Assembly: GCF_000738435.1 (NCBI RefSeq)
Contig: NZ_CP003984.1
Coordinates: 1,798,001 to 1,862,000 of the forward strand
Origin: Planktomarina temperata RCA23
Lineage (GTDB): Bacteria; Pseudomonadota; Alphaproteobacteria; Rhodobacterales; Rhodobacteraceae
DNA: 64,000 nt
Reading direction: 5' to 3'
Part shown: positions 56,680 to 64,000 of the stretch, piece by piece
Position numbering within the stretch: the first letter of the stretch is position 1
How the letters are laid out: every line of letters begins with the position of its first letter
Notes under the pieces: generated by a model
The model's input: the letters and a program-made list of their open reading frames with translations, nothing else
What the model was told of the DNA's origin: nothing
Database searches by the model: none
Translations under genes and position numbers: made by a program

Positions 56680-58539
56680 ATGGCTACGAAGAAAAAATCT
56701 GGTGCAAGCAAACTCGCGGTTTGGATTATCGTTGGGCTATTAATGTTTGGCATGATCGGATTTGGGGCCGCCGGTTTCAATGGTACGCAACGCAGCCTTG
56801 GCAAAGTGGGAGACAAGACCGTGTCGATCTCCTCCTACAGCACTGCTTTGCAAAACGAGATGGCGGAATTTCAAGAGCAAATTGGCCGCGACATTACCCC
56901 GCAAGAAATGCAAGCCATTGGCCTCGATCAACGGGCTTTAAACCGGGTGATCAGCACGCGCGCTTTGGATCAATTGGTCACCGACCTCGGCCTGTCCGCG
57001 GGGGATGAACGCGTGCGCGAACAGGTGGTGGAAATCTCTGCCTTCCAAGGGCTTGATGGCGAATTTGATCGCGAAGCCTATGCAGAGGTCTTGCAGCGCA
57101 ACAATCTCAAAGAGGCCGATTTTGAAACCTCCCTGCGCGAGGACGCCGCGCGCCGTATCTTGCAAGAGGCAGTTCTCACGGGCGTCACCGCACCGGAGGC
57201 CTATGGTAAAGCCATGGTCGCCTATTTGGCCGAAACACGGGATTTTTCTTGGGCGCGCCTGACCCAGGACATATTGGTCAGCCCGGCGCCCAAGCCCAGC
57301 GACGAGGATCTGATCACCTATCACAGCGAAAACCCAGCCGAGTTCACAACTTTGGCCGCCAAATCTATCAGCTATATTTGGCTGACCCCATCCATGCTGG
57401 CGGATGGCATCGAAATCGACGAGCGTGAATTGCGCGCGGCCTATGACTCCCGAAGTGATGAATTTATTCAATTGCCCAGCCGCCTGGTCGAACGGATAAT
57501 TTTCCCCTCGCAAGAAATGGCTGAAAACGCGATGGAGGCAATCACTGAAGAGGCGGCTACATTTGAAGAGGTGGTCGAAAACCGCGGTTTGACGCTGCAA
57601 GATGTCGATCTTGGAGATGTCACAGAGGCAGAACTGGGCGCAGCCGGTCCCTTGGTATTCTCTTTGCAAGAGCCTGGCGTGATTGGGCCAGCAGAGACGG
57701 ACTTGGGCCCGGCATTATTCCGCGTCAACGCAATTTTGGACGGCAATGTGCAAGAATTTGACTCCGTGCGCGACCAATTGAACCTTGATGTTGCTCTGGA
57801 TGTGGCGAAGCTCCAAATCGCAGACGTCGCTGAACAGGTCGATGATCTCTTGGCCGGGGGCGCGACCTTGGAAGACGTGGCCAGTGAGACAGATCTGCAA
57901 CTGGCCACTCTGGATTGGCATGTGCAATCAGAAGGCGGCATATCGGACTATGAAGAATTTCAAACCGCTGCGGCCGCTGTCACAGCCGAAGATTTTCCGG
58001 CACTGGGAACATTGAGCGACAATGGTATCTTTGCCCTGCGCCTTGATGGAGAATTGCCCGCCGAGCTGCAGCCCTTGGAGAGCGTCCGCGACGCAGTCGC
58101 CAAAAGCTGGACAGAGAAACAGATTAAACAGCAGTTGCGCGACCTGGCCGATGGCATTGCCCCGCAGGTCTCGCTCGATGCGCCTCTGGCCAGCTTCGGC
58201 CTGACGGAAAATCTCCAAGACGATATGAACCGCAATGACAGCGTGGATGGAACGCCGCCGGCTTTGGTGATGACCGCATTTGAAACAGAGCTGGGCAAAG
58301 CCGCTGTGCTGGACGCGGCCGAGGGCGTGATCATCCTCGTGCCCCGCGCCATTCATGCTGCGGATTTCGAAGATCCCCAAGTGCAATCGCTCCAAAGTAT
58401 CCTGGGCAATCGCATCGACACGACACTGGCGCGCGATGTCTTCGAAGCCTTTAGCAACGCCGCACGCGGGGCGGTGGATGTTAACATCAATCAAACAACG
58501 CTGCGCTCCATCAACAACAACCTCCTGGGCGGTGGATAA
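56680..58539 (+). CDS. PpiD-like SurA_N/peptidyl-prolyl isomerase
   Basis: Inner-membrane periplasmic folding factor of 619 residues. A short basic tail and one transmembrane segment (about 11-32, LAVWIIVGLLMFGMIGFGAAG) are followed by a SurA N-terminal chaperone domain (to about 220), a parvulin-like region around 255-355 and a C-terminal domain. The parvulin part has weak conservation, so isomerase activity is uncertain. It lies six bases before trpE, an order also seen in other Rhodobacterales. Confidence 0.85.
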   Translation: MATKKKSGASKLAVWIIVGLLMFGMIGFGAAGFNGTQRSLGKVGDKTVSISSYSTALQNEMAEFQEQIGRDITPQEMQAIGLDQRALNRVISTRALDQLVTDLGLSAGDERVREQVVEISAFQGLDGEFDREAYAEVLQRNNLKEADFETSLREDAARRILQEAVLTGVTAPEAYGKAMVAYLAETRDFSWARLTQDILVSPAPKPSDEDLITYHSENPAEFTTLAAKSISYIWLTPSMLADGIEIDERELRAAYDSRSDEFIQLPSRLVERIIFPSQEMAENAMEAITEEAATFEEVVENRGLTLQDVDLGDVTEAELGAAGPLVFSLQEPGVIGPAETDLGPALFRVNAILDGNVQEFDSVRDQLNLDVALDVAKLQIADVAEQVDDLLAGGATLEDVASETDLQLATLDWHVQSEGGISDYEEFQTAAAAVTAEDFPALGTLSDNGIFALRLDGELPAELQPLESVRDAVAKSWTEKQIKQQLRDLADGIAPQVSLDAPLASFGLTENLQDDMNRNDSVDGTPPALVMTAFETELGKAAVLDAAEGVIILVPRAIHAADFEDPQVQSLQSILGNRIDTTLARDVFEAFSNAARGAVDVNINQTTLRSINNNLLGGG

Positions 58540-58544
58540 CCCAA

Positions 58545-60056
58545 ATGCAACTCACACCGTCCTACGAAGAATTTGCCGCCAAATATGAGGCGGGCGAAAA
58601 TCAGCTGGTTTATTCACGTCTCGCGGCCGATCTCGACACGCCCGTATCGGTCATGCTCAAATTGTCTGACGCACAGAAGGATAGTTTCATCCTGGAAAGT
58701 GTGACCGGCGGAGAGATTAGAGGCCGCTATTCCATTATTGGCCTGAAGCCTGATTTGATTTGGCGATGCCGGGGCACAGCCAGTGAGATCAACCGCGAGG
58801 CCCGGTTTGATCGCAACAGTTTTGCACCACAGGATGGCAATCCGCTGGACGGGCTGCGCGCTTTAATTGCGGAATGCCGCATAGATATGCCCGCCGATTT
58901 GCCCTCTGCGGCGGCGGGGCTTTTTGGCTATCTCGGCTATGACATGATCCGCCTGGTTGAGCATTTACCCGATATCAACCCAGATCCCATTGGCGTGCCA
59001 GATGCGGTCATGATCCGCCCTACCGTTGTGGCCGTATTGGATGGCGTCAAAGGTGAGGTGACGCTTGTCTCTCCGGCATGGGTCAACTCCGGCCTCTCCG
59101 CCCGCGCCGCCTATGCGCAGGCTGCCGAACGGGTCATGGATGCCTTGCGTGATCTCGAACGCCCCGTGAGCTCAACCCATAGAGAACTCAGCGGCGCGGC
59201 CCATGTGGGGGCGCCCGTGTCAAATTTCACCAAAGAGGGCTACCTCGCAGCGGTGGAAAAGGCCAAGGATTACATAAAGGCCGGGGATATCTTTCAGGTC
59301 GTACCGGCCCAACGCTGGGCGCAGGACTTCACGCTCCCGCCCTTTGCCATGTATCGGGCGCTGCGGCGTGTGAACCCCTCGCCCTTCATGTTCTTTTTTA
59401 ATTACGGCGATTTCCAAATCATCGGCGCGAGCCCGGAGATATTGGTGCGATTAATGGACAATGAGGTCACTATTCGCCCCATTGCCGGCACGCGCAAGCG
59501 CGGCGCCAATGCTGAAGACGATAAAGCCCTGGAGGCTGATCTTTTGTCCGATCCCAAAGAGCTGGCCGAGCATCTCATGCTGTTGGATCTGGGACGGAAC
59601 GACGTGGGCCGGGTTGCCAAAATCGGCACCGTACGCCCAACGGAAAAATTCTCTGTTGAGCGCTATAGCCATGTCATGCATATCGTCTCGAATGTCGTGG
59701 GTGAGTTGGATCCGGCACATGATGCCGTGGCGGCGCTCTTGGCCGGCCTGCCCGCCGGCACACTCTCTGGCGCGCCCAAAGTTCGAGCCATGCAAATCAT
59801 TGATGAGTTGGAGCCAGAAAAACGCGGCGTTTACGGTGGTGGCTGCGGGTATTTTTCCGCCGGTGGCGACATGGACATCTGCATTGCACTGCGCACAGCT
59901 GTGCTCAAGGATGGTAAGCTCTATTCACAGGCCGGCGGCGGCGTTGTCTATGACAGCGACCCGGAGGCGGAATATCAAGAGACGGTGAATAAGGCCAAGG
60001 CCGTGTGGACAGCTGCAGCTGATGCCGCAAATTTCGCCGGCAGAGGCAACGGATAG
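58545..60056 (+). CDS. trpE: Anthranilate synthase component I
   Basis: Makes anthranilate from chorismate in Trp synthesis. The 503-residue product has the feedback-binding LESVTGGEIRGRYSIIGLKP, then the catalytic blocks RPIAGTRKRG, LMLLDLGRNDVGRVAKIG, HIVSNVVGEL and GTLSGAPKVRAMQIIDELEPEKRG. The LES element indicates Trp feedback. It follows ppiD by six bases, and no leader peptide or attenuator is seen before it. trpGDC are outside the window. Confidence 0.96.
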   Translation: MQLTPSYEEFAAKYEAGENQLVYSRLAADLDTPVSVMLKLSDAQKDSFILESVTGGEIRGRYSIIGLKPDLIWRCRGTASEINREARFDRNSFAPQDGNPLDGLRALIAECRIDMPADLPSAAAGLFGYLGYDMIRLVEHLPDINPDPIGVPDAVMIRPTVVAVLDGVKGEVTLVSPAWVNSGLSARAAYAQAAERVMDALRDLERPVSSTHRELSGAAHVGAPVSNFTKEGYLAAVEKAKDYIKAGDIFQVVPAQRWAQDFTLPPFAMYRALRRVNPSPFMFFFNYGDFQIIGASPEILVRLMDNEVTIRPIAGTRKRGANAEDDKALEADLLSDPKELAEHLMLLDLGRNDVGRVAKIGTVRPTEKFSVERYSHVMHIVSNVVGELDPAHDAVAALLAGLPAGTLSGAPKVRAMQIIDELEPEKRGVYGGGCGYFSAGGDMDICIALRTAVLKDGKLYSQAGGGVVYDSDPEAEYQETVNKAKAVWTAAADAANFAGRGNG

Positions 60057-60186
60057 CTGCCCCGCCCTCGCGGGCGCGGCAGATCAACGCTTGGCCGTCC
60101 CAGCAGTTTCAAAATGACATGAGGGCTTGTCAAAACACGAACCATGCATCACATTCAAACTATGGAATAAGTGGAGGACCCAAGCT

Positions 60187-61110
60187 GTGCCAATCTCAAG
60201 ACGTTATTTCCTTAAATCCAGCGGCGGAGCCGCATTGGCAGCCAGCGGTGCGCTTTGGACGCCACAGGTGGCGCATGCGCAGCTTACTTTCGGGGATATG
60301 CGCCTCGATGTACTCAGCGATGGCAGCCTGCGCCTACCCGGCAGTTTTAGTTTTGGACCAATGCCACAGGACGAATTGGGACCAGTTTTAGCAGCCTATG
60401 ATCAATCACCAGAGCTGCTCACCCCACCGTGTAACGTCACGCTTCTGCGCAGCGGCGATCGCAATATCCTATTTGATGTGGGCTCGGGGCCAGATTTCGC
60501 GCCGACAGCGGGGCTGCTCCTCGACTCGCTCGACGCGCTTGGCTTGGCCCCAGAAGACATCACCGATGTGGTCTTTACCCATGGGCATCCAGATCATCTT
60601 TGGGGCCTATTGGATGACTTCGATGACCCTTTATTTACCGAAGCCTCCTATCTCATGGGCAAAACCGAGTGGGATTATTGGATTGATCCCAAGACCGTTG
60701 ACAGCATTTCCAGCGACCGCGTGCCCTTCGCTGTGGGCGCCAAAAGACGCCTAGAGGCCATTGAAGATAATATTGAGTTTTTCAACGATGGCGAAGAGAT
60801 CTTGCCCGGTGTGGCCGCCCGCGCCAGTTTTGGTCATACGCCTGGACATATGGCATTTGAAATTCGCTCCGGCAGTCAAGCCGCTATGGTTGTCGGCGAT
60901 GCCATTGGCAATGATCATGTGGCGCTGGCCCGGCCCGCTTGGATCTCAGGATCAGATCAGGATGGGGAGACCGGCGCGGCCACGCGGCTCAGCTTGCTTG
61001 ACCAAATTGCAACAGAGCAGATGCCTCTCATCGGGTTTCACATCAATCAAGGCGGCATTGGCAGAGTTGAGAAAGCCTCCGAAGGCTATCGTTTTATTGC
61101 GGAGACCTAA
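60187..61110 (+). CDS. Tat-exported MBL-fold metallohydrolase
   Basis: Periplasmic metallo-beta-lactamase fold protein, 307 residues from GTG 60187 (GGAGG nine bases before). The twin-arginine signal ISRRYFLKSSGG ends at AHAQ. The zinc motif HGHPDH is complete (132-137), followed by FGHTPGH (about 219-225) and GDAIGND, with a last His in GFHIN. The overall pattern resembles AHL-lactonase-like or SoxH-like MBL enzymes; substrate unknown. Four bases separate it from the second MBL gene. Confidence 0.88.
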   Translation: MPISRRYFLKSSGGAALAASGALWTPQVAHAQLTFGDMRLDVLSDGSLRLPGSFSFGPMPQDELGPVLAAYDQSPELLTPPCNVTLLRSGDRNILFDVGSGPDFAPTAGLLLDSLDALGLAPEDITDVVFTHGHPDHLWGLLDDFDDPLFTEASYLMGKTEWDYWIDPKTVDSISSDRVPFAVGAKRRLEAIEDNIEFFNDGEEILPGVAARASFGHTPGHMAFEIRSGSQAAMVVGDAIGNDHVALARPAWISGSDQDGETGAATRLSLLDQIATEQMPLIGFHINQGGIGRVEKASEGYRFIAET

Positions 61111-61113
61111 ATT

Positions 61114-62058
61114 ATGCTGAAAAAAGTTATTCTATGCTGCCTTCTGGCCAGCCCGGTGCTGGCCAGCGAAGATATCCCCGATCAATACCCCGCCTCCTTG
61201 CTCTATTCAAAACCTGTGGAGGTGATCCCCCATGTCTTTTCCGCCATCGGCGCAACGGCCCCCTCGACCTATGAGAATGCTGGACACAACAACAATTTGA
61301 GCTTCATCCTCACAGGCGATGGGGTCGTGGTGATCAATGGCGGCGGCTCTTATCTTTTGGCCCAAGCGCTGCATGAGGAAATCAAAACCTTCACAGATCA
61401 GCCCGTGCGTCTTGTGATCAACGAAAACGGCCAGGGCCATGCCATGCTCGGCAATTCCTATTGGGCCGATCAAGGTGTTAAAATTGTCGCCCATATCGAT
61501 GCAGCCCATGAGTTTGAAGATCGCGGCGCGCAAAGCCTTGCGGGGGCTGAAAACCGCTTGCAAGAGCGCGCGAAGGGCAGCCGGGTGGTGGTGCCCGATG
61601 AAACCTTCGAAGAGGTCTACCGCGTGCCATTTGGCGATATGGAGATCCAAGCGCTGCATCTTGGTCCCTCGCATAGCCCGGGTGACATCGTGGTTTGGAT
61701 GCCAGAGCAAAGCCTGGTGATTGCAGGTGACATCGCATTTCACGAGCGCATGTTGCCCATTTTCGAGGAGACCATCACCATCGATTGGTTGGAGACTTGG
61801 GAAGAAGAGTTTGAGAAACTCAACGCCACCTATGTCATTCCTGGCCATGGGCATCCCACAAATATGGACCAAGTGCGCCGATACACCCGTGACTATCTGG
61901 TCTATCTGCGCGAAAAAGTGGGAGAACATCTTGATGCCGGCGGCGATTTGGCTGGCGCCTATTATGTCGACCAGAGCCCTTACACCCATCTCGACACATT
62001 TGAAGAACTCGCCACGAAAAACGCAGGCCGAGTCTTTGAGCAAATGGAATTCGAATAG
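61114..62058 (+). CDS. MBL-fold protein with degenerate first zinc motif
   Basis: Exported protein of 314 residues with an N-terminal signal peptide (MLKKVILCCLLASPVLASED). It has the MBL fold, but the usual HxHxDH of the first zinc site is replaced by ENGQGHA (104-110). The other ligands are still present: His187 in SHSPGD, Asp206 in AGDIAF, His245 in PGHGHP. Family-level homology to SoxH/quinoprotein-relay MBLs is plausible. Whether it binds one metal or none is open. Confidence 0.8.
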   Translation: MLKKVILCCLLASPVLASEDIPDQYPASLLYSKPVEVIPHVFSAIGATAPSTYENAGHNNNLSFILTGDGVVVINGGGSYLLAQALHEEIKTFTDQPVRLVINENGQGHAMLGNSYWADQGVKIVAHIDAAHEFEDRGAQSLAGAENRLQERAKGSRVVVPDETFEEVYRVPFGDMEIQALHLGPSHSPGDIVVWMPEQSLVIAGDIAFHERMLPIFEETITIDWLETWEEEFEKLNATYVIPGHGHPTNMDQVRRYTRDYLVYLREKVGEHLDAGGDLAGAYYVDQSPYTHLDTFEELATKNAGRVFEQMEFE

Positions 62059-62072
62059 GTCTAGGCCCTCGC

Positions 62073-63293
62073 CTACTGCGCAGCCATGGGTTTGCGTGCC
62101 AATTCGCATTGTGTCCAAAGATCACTTAGGGCCGCAACCAAAGCGTCGATATCAGCTGGCGAATGCACCGGCGACGGGGTGATACGCAATCGCTCCGTAC
62201 CGCGCGGCACTGTGGGATAGTTGATGGGCTGAATGTAAATGCCATAATCCTTCATCAAGATATCGGATATGAACTTACATTTCATGGCATCCCCTACAAT
62301 CACGGGGATGATATGGCCAGGGTTTTCCACATGAGGAATGCCGAGCGCATCAAAGCGCGCCCGCACTTCGGCCACCCGCTCAGCATGGGCCTGACGCTCC
62401 TTTTGGCTGGCTTTTAAATGTCGCACCGAGGCGGTGGCACCCGCCACAACGGCGGGCGGCAGCGCCGTTGTAAAAATGAAACCACTGGCGAAACTGCGCA
62501 GAAAATCACAGAGCTCTGCGGAGGCTGCGACATAGCCACCAACCACACCAAAGGCCTTGCCCAATGTGCCTTCAATGACGGTCACGCGATGCATGAGGCC
62601 CTCTTGTTCGGCAATGCCTCCGCCGCGCGGACCATAGAGCCCTACCGCATGCACCTCATCAAGATAGGTCATTGCGTTGTATTTCTCCGCCAGGTCGCAG
62701 ATTTCAGCAATGGGAGCAATGTCACCATCCATGGAATAGACGCTTTCAAAAGCAATCAGCTTCGGACGATCCAAAGGCTGCTGTGCCAATTTGGCCTCAA
62801 GATCGGCCAAATCATTGTGCTTCCAAATTTGCCGTTCGGCTTTTGAGTGGCGAATACCTTCAATCATCGACGCATGGTTCAAAGCATCAGAGAGCACCAA
62901 ACAGTCCGGAATGCGCGCCGCCAAAGTGCCAAGGGCAGCCCAGTTTGACAGATAGCCAGAGGTGAATAACAGCGCGGCGGGTTTGCCGTGTAGATCGGCC
63001 AATTCCTCTTCAAGCTGCACGTGATATTGGGTGGTGCCAGAGATGTTACGCGTTCCACCCGCCCCCGCGCCACAGGCGTCAATCGCGTCATGCATGGCGT
63101 TCAAGACAGTCGGATTCTGCCCCATGCCGAGGTAATCGTTGGAGCACCAAATCGTGACCTTCTGCGCATGTTCTGCTCGCGCCGTCGCATGGGGAAAATT
63201 GCCATTGTGGCGCTCTAGATTGGCGAACACACGATAGTCACCGCTTGTGCGCAGCTTGTCTAAAGAGGCTTTGAAAAACGCGTCATAATTCAT
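62073..63293 (-). CDS. hemA: 5-aminolevulinate synthase
   Basis: PLP enzyme condensing glycine with succinyl-CoA, the first step of heme (and, where present, bacteriochlorophyll) synthesis by the C4 route of alphaproteobacteria. From ATG 63293 ([15 protein letters not shown]) the product is 406 residues. Motifs: [39 protein letters not shown] and the Schiff-base Lys246 in [10 protein letters not shown]. It starts one base after the DUF302 stop, so it belongs to an operon with that gene and probably the DsrE-like gene. Confidence 0.96.
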   Translation of the reverse strand: MNYDAFFKASLDKLRTSGDYRVFANLERHNGNFPHATARAEHAQKVTIWCSNDYLGMGQNPTVLNAMHDAIDACGAGAGGTRNISGTTQYHVQLEEELADLHGKPAALLFTSGYLSNWAALGTLAARIPDCLVLSDALNHASMIEGIRHSKAERQIWKHNDLADLEAKLAQQPLDRPKLIAFESVYSMDGDIAPIAEICDLAEKYNAMTYLDEVHAVGLYGPRGGGIAEQEGLMHRVTVIEGTLGKAFGVVGGYVAASAELCDFLRSFASGFIFTTALPPAVVAGATASVRHLKASQKERQAHAERVAEVRARFDALGIPHVENPGHIIPVIVGDAMKCKFISDILMKDYGIYIQPINYPTVPRGTERLRITPSPVHSPADIDALVAALSDLWTQCELARKPMAAQ

Positions 63294-63294
63294 G

Positions 63295-63747
63295 TCAATC
63301 TCCAAGCGCGTCTTGTACCAAAGAGTCGAGCAAAGCTTGAACCTGCTGCATGATACCATCGGGGTATCTGCGATATCCGATCATCACTTCACCCGCTCGG
63401 TCGGCGACGAAAATCGAATAGGGGCAATGGGCCACATTCATCGGATCGGCTTCCATCACCCGGCGCGAGACAACCGCAGAGCAAAACAAAAAGATATCCG
63501 CCGCATCAAAAATCCTAACGTCGCTGCCAAGATCTTGACCCGTCCGCTCCAGCATCTCACCTGTGTGGCTGACGTAATCGATCACCAAACCCGCGTCTAA
63601 AATCGCACTTTCAACGCTGAAGGTCGCGTCCTCGAACGTGCCATCAAAAGCATAGGTTATGGCAGGATTTTGCGCCAAAACGGGCAAGGACAAAGTGAGA
63701 GACAGAATGAGAGAGAGTCCAAACCCTAAACATGTCTTGCGCATCAT
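63295..63747 (-). CDS. DUF302 exported protein
   Basis: A 150-residue protein with a signal peptide ([24 protein letters not shown]). The remainder is a DUF302 domain with [55 protein letters not shown] and [15 protein letters not shown]302 proteins often occur with sulfur-oxidation or DsrE-type genes, and here the DsrE-like gene precedes it. Two Cys residues (FCS, HCP) may be functional. It is coupled to hemA. Confidence 0.88.
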   Translation of the reverse strand: MMRKTCLGFGLSLILSLTLSLPVLAQNPAITYAFDGTFEDATFSVESAILDAGLVIDYVSHTGEMLERTGQDLGSDVRIFDAADIFLFCSAVVSRRVMEADPMNVAHCPYSIFVADRAGEVMIGYRRYPDGIMQQVQALLDSLVQDALGD

Positions 63748-63776
63748 CTATCCCTGCCTTGTTCTGGGGGGTGTCC

Positions 63777-64000
63777 TTATGGACGCACCAAGGTCCAACC
63801 GTTTTCGTCAAGCGTCATCAGATCCACAACACCGGCTGGAACTGTTTCCGCCATGGCCACAATCGGCGGCGCTTTGCCTTCTTTTTTCGTCATGCCAGCG
63901 ATTGTATTGGAGCACGCCGCAAAGGTCACATTTGGCATCGAGGCACCAAAGCTCTGCAGGCGTTCCAGAACGGGCGAAGTGTCTTCGCGCAGCATGTGCA
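63777..64000 (-). CDS. DsrE/DsrF-like protein, C-terminal part (cut by window edge)
   Basis: The last 73 residues of a protein that continues past base 64000. The sequence SPVLERLQSFGASMPNVTFAACSNTIAG with the single Cys and AETVPAGVVDLMTLDENGWTLVRP resembles the DsrE/COG1416 family, which handles intracellular sulfur. It ends 29 bases before the DUF302 start. The N-terminal part and any signal peptide are not visible. Confidence 0.75.
   Translation of the reverse strand, partial: HMLREDTSPVLERLQSFGASMPNVTFAACSNTIAGMTKKEGKAPPIVAMAETVPAGVVDLMTLDENGWTLVRP

Overview
The window looks like chromosome from a marine alphaproteobacterium of the Roseobacter group (Rhodobacteraceae). The case rests on gene content and order: DUF177-rpmF-plsX-fabH-ihfA-merR, scpA/scpB behind nagZ and a SPOR protein, a double-length dCTP deaminase, 5-aminolevulinate synthase (C4 route), an Entner-Doudoroff pair, class II ribonucleotide reductase NrdJ, bacterial arginyl/leucyltransferase, a DksA with a reduced zinc finger, and a three-part TRAP transporter with an unusually large DctM. 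GC content looks moderate by eye. No prophage, insertion sequence, CRISPR array or plasmid backbone is visible.

Layout. 1-5.8 kb: a frameshifted OlsB-like acyltransferase, msrB, a BamE-like lipoprotein, then the fatty-acid/phospholipid block with L32, IHF-alpha and a MerR regulator, ending at tRNA-Pro(GGG). 5.8-15.8 kb: dcd, scpA/scpB plus a small overlapping gene, nagZ, SPOR protein, argS, dgt, an A-type Fe-S carrier, xthA, cytochrome b561 and dksA. 15.9-20.7 kb: MoxR ATPase, a 53-residue membrane protein, a CoxE-type VWA protein, an M48 protease, an orphan PIN protein and an rRNA methyltransferase. 20.7-29.2 kb: edd-eda behind a LacI-type operator, glnE, a YbaK-like deacylase, DUF2852 behind twin palindromes, an RDD gene broken by one UGA, and a Rieske oxygenase with a tiny overlapping partner. 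29.3-31.9 kb: ilvBN with promoter, leader peptide and attenuator. 32-38 kb: a barrel-like outer membrane protein, an FNR-like box, and TRAP dctPQM. 38-43 kb: ate and nrdJ. 42.9-45.1 kb: a structured repeat, tRNA-Pro(TGG), DUF192 protein, double cold-shock protein, pdxH. 45.2-52.9 kb: fabI, gpt, nucleoside hydrolase, selO, Na+/H+ antiporter, Fur-family regulator, EamA transporter, eno, and a second copy of the structured repeat. 53-64 kb: anmK, tyrS, aminotransferase, ppiD, trpE, two metallo-beta-lactamase-fold proteins, hemA, a DUF302 protein and the end of a DsrE-like gene.

Most genes are housekeeping. The features most worth a second look are the structured repeat family (two copies about 10 kb apart, with terminal inverted repeats enclosing hairpins, one capped by a GCAA tetraloop), the complete ilv attenuator, the paired identical palindromes before DUF2852, two recently broken genes (olsB-like and RDD), and a possible sulfur/redox neighbourhood at the right edge containing a beta-lactamase-fold protein whose first zinc motif is lost. 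I did not find a clear new defence or mobile system.
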